A stretch of 21,901 bases of DNA from DASSTJ01 sp035707965 (GTDB lineage: Bacteria; Actinomycetota; Actinomycetes; Actinomycetales; Angustibacteraceae), in contig DASSTJ010000099.1 of NCBI GenBank assembly GCA_035707965.1, forward strand, positions 1 through 21,901. Reading direction: 5' to 3'. Below the pieces are notes generated by a model, which was given only the letters and a program-made list of their open reading frames with translations, was not told the origin of the DNA and ran no database searches. Every line of letters starts with the position of its first letter. Positions within the stretch are counted from its first letter, which is position 1. Shown here piece by piece: positions 1 to 7,676 of this stretch. The position numbers were made by a program, and so were the translations under genes.

Positions 1-1572
1 GACGGCACGCCGGTGCTGGCGACGACCGCGACCGCGAACGCCAGGGTGGTCCACGATGTCGCCGAGCAGCTCGGCGCCGGCGGCCGTGCGGTCCTCACCG
101 TTCGCGGCGGGCTGGCGCGCGAGAGCCTGCGCCTTGGCGTACTGCGTCTCCCGACCGCGGAGCAGCGTCTGGCGTGGCTCGTCGCCCACCTCGGCGACCT
201 GCCGGGCAGCGGCATCGTCTACACGCTGACCGTCGCCGCCGCCGACGACCTGGCCGCTCTGCTGCGCGACGGTGGGCACGACGTCCTGTCCTACACCGGC
301 CGCACGGATCCCGCCGACCGGCAGGCGGCCGAGGACGCGTTGCGCCGCAACGAGGTCAAGGCACTGGTCGCAACCAGTGCGCTCGGCATGGGCTTCGACA
401 AGCCCGACCTCGGCTTCGTCGTCCACGTGGGGGCACCCTCCTCTCCCATCGCCTACTACCAGCAGGTGGGCCGGGCTGGGCGGGCCACCGAACGTGCCGA
501 CGTGCTGCTGCTACCCGGGTCGGAGGACCGCGACATCTGGCGCTACTTCGCCTCCACGTCGATGCCGCGTCAGGAGCAGGCGGACGCCGTCCTGGCAGCG
601 CTCGCAGCCGCGCCCAAGGCCATGAGCACCGCAGCGCTCGAGTCGGTCGTCGACGTCCGCCGTACGCGGCTCGAGCTGCTCCTCAAGGTGCTGGACGTCG
701 AGGGCGCCGTCAGGCGCGTCCCAGGCGGGTGGACGGCGACGGGCGAGCCCTGGACGTATGACGCCGACCGTTACGGACGGGTGGCCGAGGCGCGCGACCG
801 GGAGCAGCAGCTCATGCTCGACTACGAGTCGACCACCGGCTGTCGCATGGCCTTCCTGCAGCAGGCGCTGGACGACGGGACCGCGGAGCCGTGCGGTCGC
901 TGCGACCGGTGCGCCGGCCCCTGGTACCTCACCGACGTGCCCCAGGGCGCCATGGAGCAGGCGGGAGCGCGACTGCAGCGGACCGGTGTGGAGGTCCCGG
1001 CCAGGTCCCAGTGGCCGAGCGGCATGGCTCGCCTCGGCGTCCCGGTGTCGGGACGGATCGACCCCGGTGAGCGGTCGGCCACCGGGCGTGCCGTGGCGCG
1101 CCTCACCGACCTCGGTTGGGGACAACGGCTGCGCCAGCTGCTCGACGGGCCCGACGGGCCGGTCGACGAGGCCGCCGTCCGCGGGAGCATCAGCGTGCTG
1201 AGGGACTGGGGCTGGGTGCGGCGACCCACGGGCGTCGTCGCGATGCCGTCACGACGGCATGGCCAGCTCCTGCGGTCGCTGGCGGAGGGACTGTCGAACG
1301 CCGGCCGCCTGCCGCTGCTCGGTTCTCTCGATCTCGTCGACGGCGGCCCCACCGGCGAGCCGGGTGGCAACAGCGCGTTCCGGCTCGCCGGCGTCTGGGG
1401 CCGGATCGCGGTCGGGGCGCCGCTGGCGGCCGCGCTCGCCGCCCACGACGGTCCGGTCCTGCTGATCGACGACCTCGCGGACTCACGATGGACGCTGACC
1501 GTCGCCGTCCGCGAGCTGCGGCGCGCCGGCGCGGACGAGGTGCTGCCGTTCGTTCTCGCCCAGGCCGGGTGA
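1..1572 (+). CDS. RecQ-family ATP-dependent DNA helicase, 5' end missing, with C-terminal phosphoribosyltransferase-like region
   Basis: The reading frame is open from base 1, so the gene begins upstream; 523 residues are visible. They start at helicase motif III (LATTATAN), so the Walker A and DExH motifs lie outside the window. The second RecA-like domain follows: the TSALGMGFDKPD stretch is motif V and QQVGRAGR is motif VI, the RecQ arginine-finger region. A RecQ-type zinc site follows, with cysteines in TGCRMAF and PCGRCDRC. After a winged-helix-like linker, the last ~80 residues contain VLLIDDLADSRWTLT, which resembles the PRPP-binding loop of type I phosphoribosyltransferases. RecQ enzymes unwind DNA 3'-5' in recombination and repair. 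The gene ends 7 bp from the convergent MFS gene. The helicase call is firm. The role of the PRTase-like tail is inference. Confidence 0.93.
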   Translation, partial: DGTPVLATTATANARVVHDVAEQLGAGGRAVLTVRGGLARESLRLGVLRLPTAEQRLAWLVAHLGDLPGSGIVYTLTVAAADDLAALLRDGGHDVLSYTGRTDPADRQAAEDALRRNEVKALVATSALGMGFDKPDLGFVVHVGAPSSPIAYYQQVGRAGRATERADVLLLPGSEDRDIWRYFASTSMPRQEQADAVLAALAAAPKAMSTAALESVVDVRRTRLELLLKVLDVEGAVRRVPGGWTATGEPWTYDADRYGRVAEARDREQQLMLDYESTTGCRMAFLQQALDDGTAEPCGRCDRCAGPWYLTDVPQGAMEQAGARLQRTGVEVPARSQWPSGMARLGVPVSGRIDPGERSATGRAVARLTDLGWGQRLRQLLDGPDGPVDEAAVRGSISVLRDWGWVRRPTGVVAMPSRRHGQLLRSLAEGLSNAGRLPLLGSLDLVDGGPTGEPGGNSAFRLAGVWGRIAVGAPLAAALAAHDGPVLLIDDLADSRWTLTVAVRELRRAGADEVLPFVLAQAG

Positions 1573-1579
1573 CGCACGC

Positions 1580-2914
1580 TCAGCGTCGGCGCCGCGCGCG
1601 ACGCTCCCGGGCGATGGCCTCGCGGATAGGCGGGACGACGACACCCGCCTCCGCCATGCGGGCGCGCACCAGCGAGCGCGTGCGAAGGATGCCGATCACG
1701 CCGACTCCCCAGACCACGTACTGCACGCACCAGGCCAGCTTGAAGGCACCGAGTCCGTACGAGTCGCGGGACGCCCCGCTGGAGACGGAGTCGAGCACGA
1801 TCCCGATCGCCAGGATGGTGAGCAGGGACGCGACGAAGCCACCGATGTTGACGATCCCGGTCGCGCTGCCCATGCGTCCCGGCGGGTTGAACGTGCGGGC
1901 GAAGTCGAAGCCGATCATCGACCCCGGGCCGCCCAGCGCGAGGCCGAGCACGAGGAGCACCAGCAGCCACAGCGGCGCGCGGCCCGGCCAGGCCAGCACC
2001 GCTGTCCAGATGACGACCGCCACGGCGACGATGCCCAGGACGAGCCACGAGCGCCGCAGGGGATGGCGGCCCACCAGCTGGCCGAACACTGGGCCCACCG
2101 CCATGCCGGCGAGCACGAACAGCGTGAGCAGCAGCCCCGCCGTCCGCGGGCTGGTGCCCTCACCGGAGACGAGGAAGGGGTACCCCCAGAGCAGCGCGAA
2201 CGCGGTGCCCGAGTACTGGGTGGTGAAATGCGTCCACAGGCCGAGTCGCGTGCCGGGGTGGCGGAAGGCTGCAGCCAGCTGCTCCCCCACGTCACGCATC
2301 GTCGGGGACACCTGGTCGGTGCGCACGCCGGGTGGCTCGTCCCGGATCACCAGGGCGGAGACCATCACGACCAGCACCCCGGTCGCCGCCGCGAGCAGGT
2401 ACGTCGCGGTCCACCCCGGCCCGTGCAGCAGGCGCACGAGCGGGATCGCGCTGAGGATCTGACCCAGCTGACCGATGAGCCCGGTGAGCTGAGCCATGAG
2501 GGGGTTGCGTCGCGCCGGGAACCAGGACGCCACGAGGCGCAGGACGCAGACGAACGTCATCGCGTCCCCCGCGCCGACCAGCACCCGAGCGGTCACCGCG
2601 CCGCCGAGGCTGGTCGAGAAGGCCAGCAAGGCCTGACCAGCAGCCATCACGATCCCGCCGGTGACGATGAGCACCTTCGCGCCGAACCTGTCGAGCAGCA
2701 CTCCGACGGGGATCTGCATCCCGGCGTAGACGAGCAGCTGCAGGACCGCGAAGGTAGCCAGGACGCTGGCCGACGCACCGAACCTCTCGGCGGCGGTGAT
2801 GCCGGCGACCCCCAGGGAGGTGCGCTGCAGGACGGCGACCGTGTAGGCCAGGACGCCGACTCCCCAGACCACCCAGGCAGCGCGCGAGATGCTGCGAGGA
2901 GAGGACGTCGGCAC
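1580..2914 (-). CDS. MFS transporter, about 12 membrane segments, substrate unknown
   Basis: This 444-residue protein has the length and alternating hydrophobic segments of a 12-helix major facilitator superfamily carrier. The loop after the second helix reads GVLLDRFGAKVLI, matching MFS motif A (G-x-L-x-D-R-x-G-x-K). A charged central loop (about residues 205-225) separates the two six-helix halves, and the basic C-terminus (RERRARRRR) should face the cytoplasm. The start is GTG at 2914, chosen because a CAGACT hexamer (2922-2927) lies 7 nt upstream with no Shine-Dalgarno sequence, fitting a leaderless transcript. Substrate cannot be told from the sequence. The neighbours (helicase, desaturase) give no hint. 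It would sit in the cytoplasmic membrane and exchange or co-transport a small solute. Confidence 0.88.
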   Translation of the reverse strand: MPTSSPRSISRAAWVVWGVGVLAYTVAVLQRTSLGVAGITAAERFGASASVLATFAVLQLLVYAGMQIPVGVLLDRFGAKVLIVTGGIVMAAGQALLAFSTSLGGAVTARVLVGAGDAMTFVCVLRLVASWFPARRNPLMAQLTGLIGQLGQILSAIPLVRLLHGPGWTATYLLAAATGVLVVMVSALVIRDEPPGVRTDQVSPTMRDVGEQLAAAFRHPGTRLGLWTHFTTQYSGTAFALLWGYPFLVSGEGTSPRTAGLLLTLFVLAGMAVGPVFGQLVGRHPLRRSWLVLGIVAVAVVIWTAVLAWPGRAPLWLLVLLVLGLALGGPGSMIGFDFARTFNPPGRMGSATGIVNIGGFVASLLTILAIGIVLDSVSSGASRDSYGLGAFKLAWCVQYVVWGVGVIGILRTRSLVRARMAEAGVVVPPIREAIARERRARRRR

Positions 2915-2921
2915 TCGCGTC

Positions 2922-2927
2922 AGTCTG
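2922..2927 (-). promoter_or_regulatory. -10-like hexamer for the MFS gene (leaderless)
   Basis: CAGACT on the minus strand lies 7 nt before the GTG start of the MFS gene. The same hexamer occurs 6 nt before the aldo/keto reductase start. No convincing -35 was found. Confidence 0.4.
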
Positions 2928-2949
2928 GCACCGCGTCGTCACGCCGGCC

Positions 2950-2974
2950 CGTCGTCCTACCGGTCAGGACGACG
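2950..2974 (-). terminator. Stem-loop downstream of the desaturase
   Basis: A perfect 9-bp stem (CGTCGTCCT / AGGACGACG) with a 7-nt loop lies about 33 nt past the desaturase stop. There is no T-run, as is common for GC-rich actinomycete terminators. It could equally be an element upstream of the MFS promoter. Confidence 0.45.
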
Positions 2975-3007
2975 CCGTGTCCCGACCGCTTGACCGGACA
3001 GCCGCCC

Positions 3008-3970
3008 TCAGGCGGGCGCAGCCGCTCGCACGGCGCGAGCCGCCTGCTTCTCCAGGTAGGCCGCCCGCTTCTCCTCGAACCGCTGTGCCTGCTCGTCGAG
3101 CGCGGCGACCACCGCTGCCAGCTCCTCGCGTGCCTTCTCGCCGTCGGCGTCGAGGTCCTCGCGGTCCCACACCTTCCACTTGCGAAGGATCGGTGCCACG
3201 ACCTCGTCGTGGTGGATGCGCAGGTCGTAGATGCCTGCCATCGCGATCTGCACGGCCCGGCGTCCGTAGTCCTCGATGCCGTGACCGGGCATCTGGAAGT
3301 CCCGCACGACCTTGGTGATCGCCTGCATGGTCTGCGAGGGCGCCACGTCGAGCGCGCTCTCGAGCAGGTTGCGGTAGAAGACCATGTGCAGGTTCTCGTC
3401 CTGCGCGATGCGTGCGAGCATCTGCTCGCAAGCAGGGTCCTGGGTGAACTTGCCGGTGTTGCGGTGCGAGATCCGCGTCGCCAGCTCCTGGAACGACACG
3501 TACGCGAGCGACTGCAGCATGTCCTCGTTGTCCTGCTCGAAGCCCGTGCCCATGTGCGTCATGCGCTCGCGTTCGAGCTGCTGCGGGTCGACGGCCCGGG
3601 TGACCAGCAGGTAGTCGCGCATCACCATGCCGTGGCGGCCCTCCTCGGCCGTCCACCGGTCGACCCAGGTGCCCCACACGCCGTCCCGCCCGTAGGTGTT
3701 CGCGATCTCGCGGTGGTAGCTCGGCAGGTTGTCCTCGGTCAGCAGGTTGACGATCAGCGCCGTGCGGGCGATCGGGCTGACCTTGGACTGCTCGGGCTCC
3801 CACGCGTCGCCGCCGAAGATGCCGTCGTAGTTGCGGCCCTCGCTCCACGGCACGTACTCGTGCGGGAACCAGTCCTTGGCCTGCTTGAGGTGCCGCTCCA
3901 GCTCTCGCTCGGCGAACGGCTCGAGCTCGGTCAGCAGCTGGGTCTGGGTCAGGTCCTTCACCGGGCTCAC
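3008..3970 (-). CDS. Acyl-ACP desaturase (DesA type, di-iron)
   Basis: This 320-residue soluble protein belongs to the plant-type stearoyl-ACP desaturase family (FA_desaturase_2), which puts a double bond into acyl chains using O2 and a di-iron centre. All six expected iron ligands can be placed: E79, E110 and H113 in EEGRH, E162 in FQELATRISH, and E192 and H195 in DENLH. Their spacing matches the plant enzyme closely. The start is GTG at 3970; no other start lies before the conserved N-terminal helix (LLTELEPFAERELERHL). There is no Shine-Dalgarno sequence, and a palindrome abuts the start codon, suggesting a very short or absent leader and tight transcriptional control. The C-terminus is a charged, coiled-coil-like helix (residues ~270-315). 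It is probably monocistronic; selB ends 130 bp upstream on the same strand. Confidence 0.93.
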   Translation of the reverse strand: MSPVKDLTQTQLLTELEPFAERELERHLKQAKDWFPHEYVPWSEGRNYDGIFGGDAWEPEQSKVSPIARTALIVNLLTEDNLPSYHREIANTYGRDGVWGTWVDRWTAEEGRHGMVMRDYLLVTRAVDPQQLERERMTHMGTGFEQDNEDMLQSLAYVSFQELATRISHRNTGKFTQDPACEQMLARIAQDENLHMVFYRNLLESALDVAPSQTMQAITKVVRDFQMPGHGIEDYGRRAVQIAMAGIYDLRIHHDEVVAPILRKWKVWDREDLDADGEKAREELAAVVAALDEQAQRFEEKRAAYLEKQAARAVRAAAPA

Positions 3971-3986
3971 CTTACGTTGGCGTAAG
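3971..3986. promoter_or_regulatory. Palindromic operator candidate 1 at the desaturase start codon
   Basis: CTTACG-TTGG-CGTAAG is a perfect 6-bp inverted repeat with a 4-nt spacer directly against the GTG start at 3970. This size fits a TetR-type regulator site. A TAACTT hexamer (3984-3989, minus strand), a possible -10 element, overlaps its edge. Confidence 0.6.
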
Positions 3987-3987
3987 T

Positions 3988-3999
3988 TACGGTTCCGTA
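3988..3999. promoter_or_regulatory. Palindromic operator candidate 2 upstream of the desaturase
   Basis: TACGG-TT-CCGTA is a perfect 5-bp inverted repeat. Its TTACG half-site is offset 15 bp from the same half-site in candidate 1, so the two could bind a dimer pair side by side. Confidence 0.5.
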
Positions 4000-4061
4000 G
4001 GTTAGGTTACCCCGTCAGCTCGATGGTGCCAACGTGCGCGGCGTCCGTCTACCCCAGACAC

Positions 4062-4082
4062 GGGCGCGGCCGACCCGCGCCC
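4062..4082 (-). terminator. Candidate terminator after selB
   Basis: An 8-bp GC stem (GGGCGCGG / CCGCGCCC) with a 5-nt loop begins about 19 nt past the selB stop. There is no T-run. It would also shield the desaturase promoter from selAB read-through. Confidence 0.4.
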
Positions 4083-4100
4083 CGCGGACGACGATCTTGC

Positions 4101-6065
4101 TCACCGGGATCCGCGAAGGGCCAGCACGCGCCGGTCGTTGCCCAGCCGTCGGGTGACTCCCTCGGCGTCCAGCAGCTCCAGCAAGGGGACCGCGACGCGA
4201 CGTGTCGTGTCGAGTGCCCGGCGCGCCTCGCTCACCGTGAACGACTCCCCCAGACCGGCGAGCACCCGCACCGCGTCGTCACGCCAGTCAGGCAGCAGAT
4301 GCACCCCCGGCGCGACCCGATCGAGCACCCCCAGCCGCACCGCCGCTGCCAGGGCTCGCCGGTCGAGACCCAGCTCCCCCAGGCGACCCGCGTCCGGAGC
4401 GAGGAACGGGCGTCGACGCAGGTCCTGCACGACGGCGTCGACGGCGGCGGAGAGCTCGGCGGGCAGGGCCTCCTCGGGTGCACCGGCGAGGACTACCCGA
4501 CCCTCGCGAGCGACGAGACCGCCTGTCGAGACGTCCGCCGACCCTGGTCGCCCGTGCGGGCGCAGCAGCGCATGGAGCATGCGCACGTTCGGAAGGTCGA
4601 GGAGCTGTCGAGCCTCCTCCAGCGTGAGCCCCGGCTCACCCACCTGCCGACCGGAGTGCTGGGCCACCGCGTCGTGCAGCCGCGCCAGGAGGTCGCCGGC
4701 GACGTCGATGTCGAGCAGCCAACCGCCAGAACGGACCGCTCTCACCGCATCCACCTCGGACGGGGTGAAGCCGAGCGCACGCAGGTCGGCCGCCGGCACG
4801 GCAACGCGCCGCCGCAGCTCCTCCGTCACGTCAGCTCGCTCCGGCCGCGCGCCCAGGGCTGCGGCGCGACGTCGGGCGTCGCCCCGGCGAACGAGGTCAG
4901 GCGGCGAGACGTCGAGCGCGACGGCCGCGCCGAGCACGGTGTGCCGGCTGGGCTCGCGCAGGAGGAGCCGGTCACCGAGACGCAGAGGCAGCGGCGCCGA
5001 CAGCCGCAGCCGGACGTGGTCCGCGTCCAACGGCCGGAGGTGACCCGTCACCTGGGCGGCCCCCACGTGCACGAGGCACTGGCTCGGCAACCGAGGTTCT
5101 CGGCCTCCCCCCGAACCACCGGCCGCTCGGCTGTCCGCGTCCAGGCGCCGGAGCCGCACGTCCAGGACATCGGACCGGGTGACCGTCGCCGGCGTGACGA
5201 GGGCGTCGCCACGGCGTACGTCGGCGCTCGCCACCCCACGCAGGTTCACGGCGATCCGCGCCACGCCACCGAGCTGCCGGTGCGTGGTCCCGAGGCTCTG
5301 CAGCCCCCGCACCGCCACCCGCCTGGTACCGGACCTGCCGTGCAGCTCGAGCTCGTCGCCCACGCGGACGGTGCCGGAGGTCAACGTGCCGGTGACGACG
5401 GCTCCCGCCCCCGCCACGGTGAACGAGCGGTCCACCCAGAGCCGCACGTCGGCGGCCCGGTTCGGCGCAGGCAGCGAGCGGAGCACTCGGAGAAGCTCGG
5501 CACGCAGCTGGTCGAGCCCGGCGCGAGTCACCGAGCTGACCGGGACGACGGGACTGCCGGCCAGCGTGGTACCGGCGAGCCGGCGCCGCACGTCCTCGAC
5601 CACCGGTGCCGGATCGGCGAGGTCGCTGCGACTCACGGCAACGAGCCCGTGCCGCACGCCCAGGGCCCGCACGGCCGCGACGTGCTCCTCCGTCTGGGGC
5701 ATCCAGCCGCCGTCCGCGGCGACTACCAGCAGCACCACGGGGACGGGACCGACTCCTGCGAGCATGGTCGACACGAACCGCTCGTGCCCGGGGACGTCGA
5801 CGAACGCGACGGCCACCGGGCCGGCCGCGAGGCCGGACGTCGGCAGCACCGGTCCACCGACGGCGAGGTCCGCAGCGTCCAAGGTCGTCCACACGAACCC
5901 CAGGTCGATCGTCATGCCGCGCCGGCGCTCTTCGGCGTACCGGTCGGGCTCCATCCCGGTGAGCGCACGGACCAGCGCCGACTTGCCGTGGTCGACGTGC
6001 CCGGCCGTCGCGACCACCTGCTGCCGCACCGCAGTGGTGCGCTGGCCCGCCCCCTCGCCGATCAC
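4101..6065 (-). CDS. selB: Selenocysteine-specific translation elongation factor SelB
   Basis: SelB is the GTPase that brings Sec-tRNA(Sec) to UGA codons marked by a SECIS hairpin. With a GTG start at 6065 it has 654 residues. The P-loop GHVDHGKS is at residues 22-29, the switch I region holds RRGMTIDLGF, and DVPGHERF is the G3 motif; the G4 position reads SRSD instead of NKxD. Beta-barrel domains 2 and 3 follow. The C-terminal third has winged-helix-type repeats (up to VTRRLGNDRRVLAL), which in this family bind the SECIS RNA. I chose GTG 6065 because it overlaps the selA stop as GTGA, implying translational coupling. GTG 6029 (M-R-Q-Q-V-V-A-T) would give a more typical short N-terminus and is the main alternative. 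It is co-transcribed with selA. Confidence 0.93.
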   Translation of the reverse strand: MIGEGAGQRTTAVRQQVVATAGHVDHGKSALVRALTGMEPDRYAEERRRGMTIDLGFVWTTLDAADLAVGGPVLPTSGLAAGPVAVAFVDVPGHERFVSTMLAGVGPVPVVLLVVAADGGWMPQTEEHVAAVRALGVRHGLVAVSRSDLADPAPVVEDVRRRLAGTTLAGSPVVPVSSVTRAGLDQLRAELLRVLRSLPAPNRAADVRLWVDRSFTVAGAGAVVTGTLTSGTVRVGDELELHGRSGTRRVAVRGLQSLGTTHRQLGGVARIAVNLRGVASADVRRGDALVTPATVTRSDVLDVRLRRLDADSRAAGGSGGGREPRLPSQCLVHVGAAQVTGHLRPLDADHVRLRLSAPLPLRLGDRLLLREPSRHTVLGAAVALDVSPPDLVRRGDARRRAAALGARPERADVTEELRRRVAVPAADLRALGFTPSEVDAVRAVRSGGWLLDIDVAGDLLARLHDAVAQHSGRQVGEPGLTLEEARQLLDLPNVRMLHALLRPHGRPGSADVSTGGLVAREGRVVLAGAPEEALPAELSAAVDAVVQDLRRRPFLAPDAGRLGELGLDRRALAAAVRLGVLDRVAPGVHLLPDWRDDAVRVLAGLGESFTVSEARRALDTTRRVAVPLLELLDAEGVTRRLGNDRRVLALRGSR

Positions 6066-7420
6066 GGAGTCGCGTCGACGTCCGCCACCGCCAGCACGGC
6101 AGCCAGGAGCAACGGGTCCCACGCCGGTGGCACGGCACGCAGGTCGAGCAGGCACCGCCCCCGTTCGACCCGGCCCACCACAGGAGGGTCCCCGACGCGC
6201 AGCGCAGCCGCGAACGTCGCGGGAAGGCTGACCGCAGCACTCGGCAGGACCACCCCGGGCGCACCACCTCCACCTACGGCCGAGTCCGTGCCGGTGACGT
6301 CGGCGTCGACCCCCGCGGCGACCAGAGAGGTCGCGAGGGCCCCGGCACGCGCGGTCAGCTCCTGCAGGGGGCGGGCGAGTGCTGTGGCAGTGGGCGTGTC
6401 CGGCCCCGCCAGCGTGGCCTCCAACGCCGCGAGAGTGAGCTTGTCGACGCGCAGCGCCCGCGCCAGCGGGTGGCGGCGCACCAGGTCGACGACGGCACGC
6501 GATCCCAGCAGCAGCCCCGCCTGCGGACCGCCGAGCAGCTTGTCGCCGCTTGCCGTCACGAGGTCGGCGCCCGCACGGAGCGCGCTCTCCGCGTCGGGCT
6601 CGTCTGGCAGCACCGGGTGGTGACGCAGCAGGCCGGAGCCGATGTCGACCACCAGCGGCACACCGCGGCCGGCGAGCTCGCTCACGGGCACCGCCGAGGT
6701 GAACCCGTGCACCACGAAGTTGGACGGGTGCACCTTGAGAACGAGCCCCGTCTGCGGTCCGATCGCGTCGGTGTAGTCGCGCAGCTCCGTGCGGTTCGTC
6801 GTGCCGACCTCACGCAGCCGCGCACCGGTCGACGTCAGCAGGTCCGGCAGCCGGAAGCCGTCGCCGATCTCGACCAGCTCGCCGCGCGACACGACGATCT
6901 CGCGTCCTTGGGCAAGCGCGGTGGCGGCGAGCGCGAGGGCAGCTGCGCCGTTGTTGACGACGTGCACCGCCTGTGCCGACGGCACGGCCGCGGCGAGCGC
7001 CGTCATCGCCTGCCGTCCACGTCGGGCTCGGGCGCCGGACCCGAGATCGAACTCGACGTCCGTCGTCCCGCTGGCCGTGACGAGGGCGTCGACGGCTGCC
7101 TCCGACAGCGGGGCACGACCGAGGTTCGTGTGCAGCACGACGCCGGTGGCGTTCACCACGCGGCGAAGGCTCGACGCCGCGGAAGGCAGGTCGGCCAGCA
7201 CGGCCGCGACCAGTCCGCTCGGTTCCAGACGCCCTTCGCGCACCTGCTGCTGCGCCCGCACGATGGCCGCCTTCACCCGTTGTCGGCCCACCTGCTCGAC
7301 GCGGGCGGCCAGCCGGGGGTCGGCGAGCAGCGCGTCGGTGCGCGGCACCCGGCGTCGGACGTCGGCGTCGTCCGGGCTCGTGACCTGACCCGGGCGGGTG
7401 GTCGGCGGCATGTGCGGCAC
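6062..7420 (-). CDS. selA: L-seryl-tRNA(Sec) selenium transferase SelA
   Basis: SelA is the PLP enzyme that converts Ser-tRNA(Sec) to Sec-tRNA(Sec) with selenophosphate from SelD. The 452-residue frame shows the N-terminal domain (VPRTDALLADPRL), the conserved NATGVVLHTNLGRAPLS stretch and the PLP lysine in TASGDKLLGGPQAG (about K294). The frame stays open further upstream, but there it runs antisense through the tRNA-Sec gene, so that part is not coding. The GTG at 7420 is preferred because TACTGT lies exactly 6 nt upstream with no Shine-Dalgarno sequence, the leaderless pattern seen elsewhere here. ATG 7411 (449 residues) is the alternative. It is first in a selA-selB operon and divergent from tRNA-Sec and selD. 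Confidence 0.93.
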   Translation of the reverse strand: MPHMPPTTRPGQVTSPDDADVRRRVPRTDALLADPRLAARVEQVGRQRVKAAIVRAQQQVREGRLEPSGLVAAVLADLPSAASSLRRVVNATGVVLHTNLGRAPLSEAAVDALVTASGTTDVEFDLGSGARARRGRQAMTALAAAVPSAQAVHVVNNGAAALALAATALAQGREIVVSRGELVEIGDGFRLPDLLTSTGARLREVGTTNRTELRDYTDAIGPQTGLVLKVHPSNFVVHGFTSAVPVSELAGRGVPLVVDIGSGLLRHHPVLPDEPDAESALRAGADLVTASGDKLLGGPQAGLLLGSRAVVDLVRRHPLARALRVDKLTLAALEATLAGPDTPTATALARPLQELTARAGALATSLVAAGVDADVTGTDSAVGGGGAPGVVLPSAAVSLPATFAAALRVGDPPVVGRVERGRCLLDLRAVPPAWDPLLLAAVLAVADVDATP

Positions 7421-7426
7421 GCTGCC

Positions 7427-7432
7427 ACAGTA
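7427..7432 (-). promoter_or_regulatory. -10 hexamer of the selAB operon (leaderless)
   Basis: TACTGT on the minus strand fits TANNNT and ends 6 nt before the GTG at 7420. Confidence 0.5.
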
Positions 7433-7489
7433 GGCGCCAGCCGGCGGGCCGGCGATGACGGACGGCGGCCCCGCCTCCCGACGTGCCGC

Positions 7490-7495
7490 TACCCT
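7490..7495 (+). promoter_or_regulatory. Possible -10 element for tRNA-Sec
   Basis: TACCCT lies about 30 nt before the mature 5' end of the tRNA in the selA / tRNA-Sec divergent spacer. No good -35 is seen, so this is tentative. Confidence 0.35.
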
Positions 7496-7500
7496 TGCCG

Positions 7501-7524
7501 TGCCGCGCGTCCCCTCTCGCGGCA
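7501..7524 (+). other. Stem-loop just before the tRNA-Sec 5' end
   Basis: TGCCGCG (7501-7507) pairs perfectly with CGCGGCA (7518-7524) around a 10-nt loop. It ends 2 nt before the first base of the tRNA, so it would form in the precursor leader next to the RNase P cut site. Confidence 0.45.
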
Positions 7525-7525
7525 G

Positions 7526-7618
7526 GGAGGCGTGAGGGCGCCTGGTGGGCCCCGCGGTCTTCAACACCGACGAGACCGAGCACCTCGGTCTGGCGGGTTC
7601 GATTCCCGTCCGCCTCCG
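7526..7618 (+). tRNA. selC: tRNA-Sec (anticodon TCA)
   Basis: The sequence folds into a 93-nt selenocysteine tRNA up to the discriminator G. The acceptor GGAGGCG (7526-7532) pairs with CGCCTCC (7611-7617); the eighth position (T7533/C7610) does not pair. The D stem is 6 bp (7536-7541 with 7547-7552) with one G-G mismatch. The anticodon loop CTTCAAC (7559-7565) carries TCA at 7561-7563. The long variable arm is a perfect 8-bp stem (AGACCGAG / CTCGGTCT, 7573-7591). The T arm is GCGGG-TTCGATT-CCCGT (7593-7609). The 8+5 acceptor/T layout, 6-bp D stem and long variable arm are the marks of bacterial tRNA-Sec. The bases after the discriminator read CCCA, so CCA is not cleanly encoded and may be added enzymatically. 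Its place between selA and selD supports the call. Confidence 0.93.
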
Positions 7619-7663
7619 CCCAGACCCCGTCCCTCGAGAGACCTGCGTCGACCGCCCAAGGGC

Positions 7664-7669
7664 TACGTT
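7664..7669 (+). promoter_or_regulatory. -10 hexamer of selD (leaderless)
   Basis: TACGTT fits TANNNT and ends 7 nt before the selD ATG. It would give selD its own promoter downstream of the tRNA. Confidence 0.5.
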
Positions 7670-7676
7670 CGGCGTC

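Noticed and set aside
3831..6623. A 930-codon open frame on the plus strand across selB and part of selA
   Set aside because: It runs antisense to two strongly conserved genes, is rich in Arg, Pro, Gly and His, and has no recognisable motif; such frames arise from GC-rich third positions.
7545..7676. An upstream ATG start for selD
   Set aside because: It lies inside tRNA-Sec, and the extra 44 residues match no SelD; ATG 7677 fits the family.
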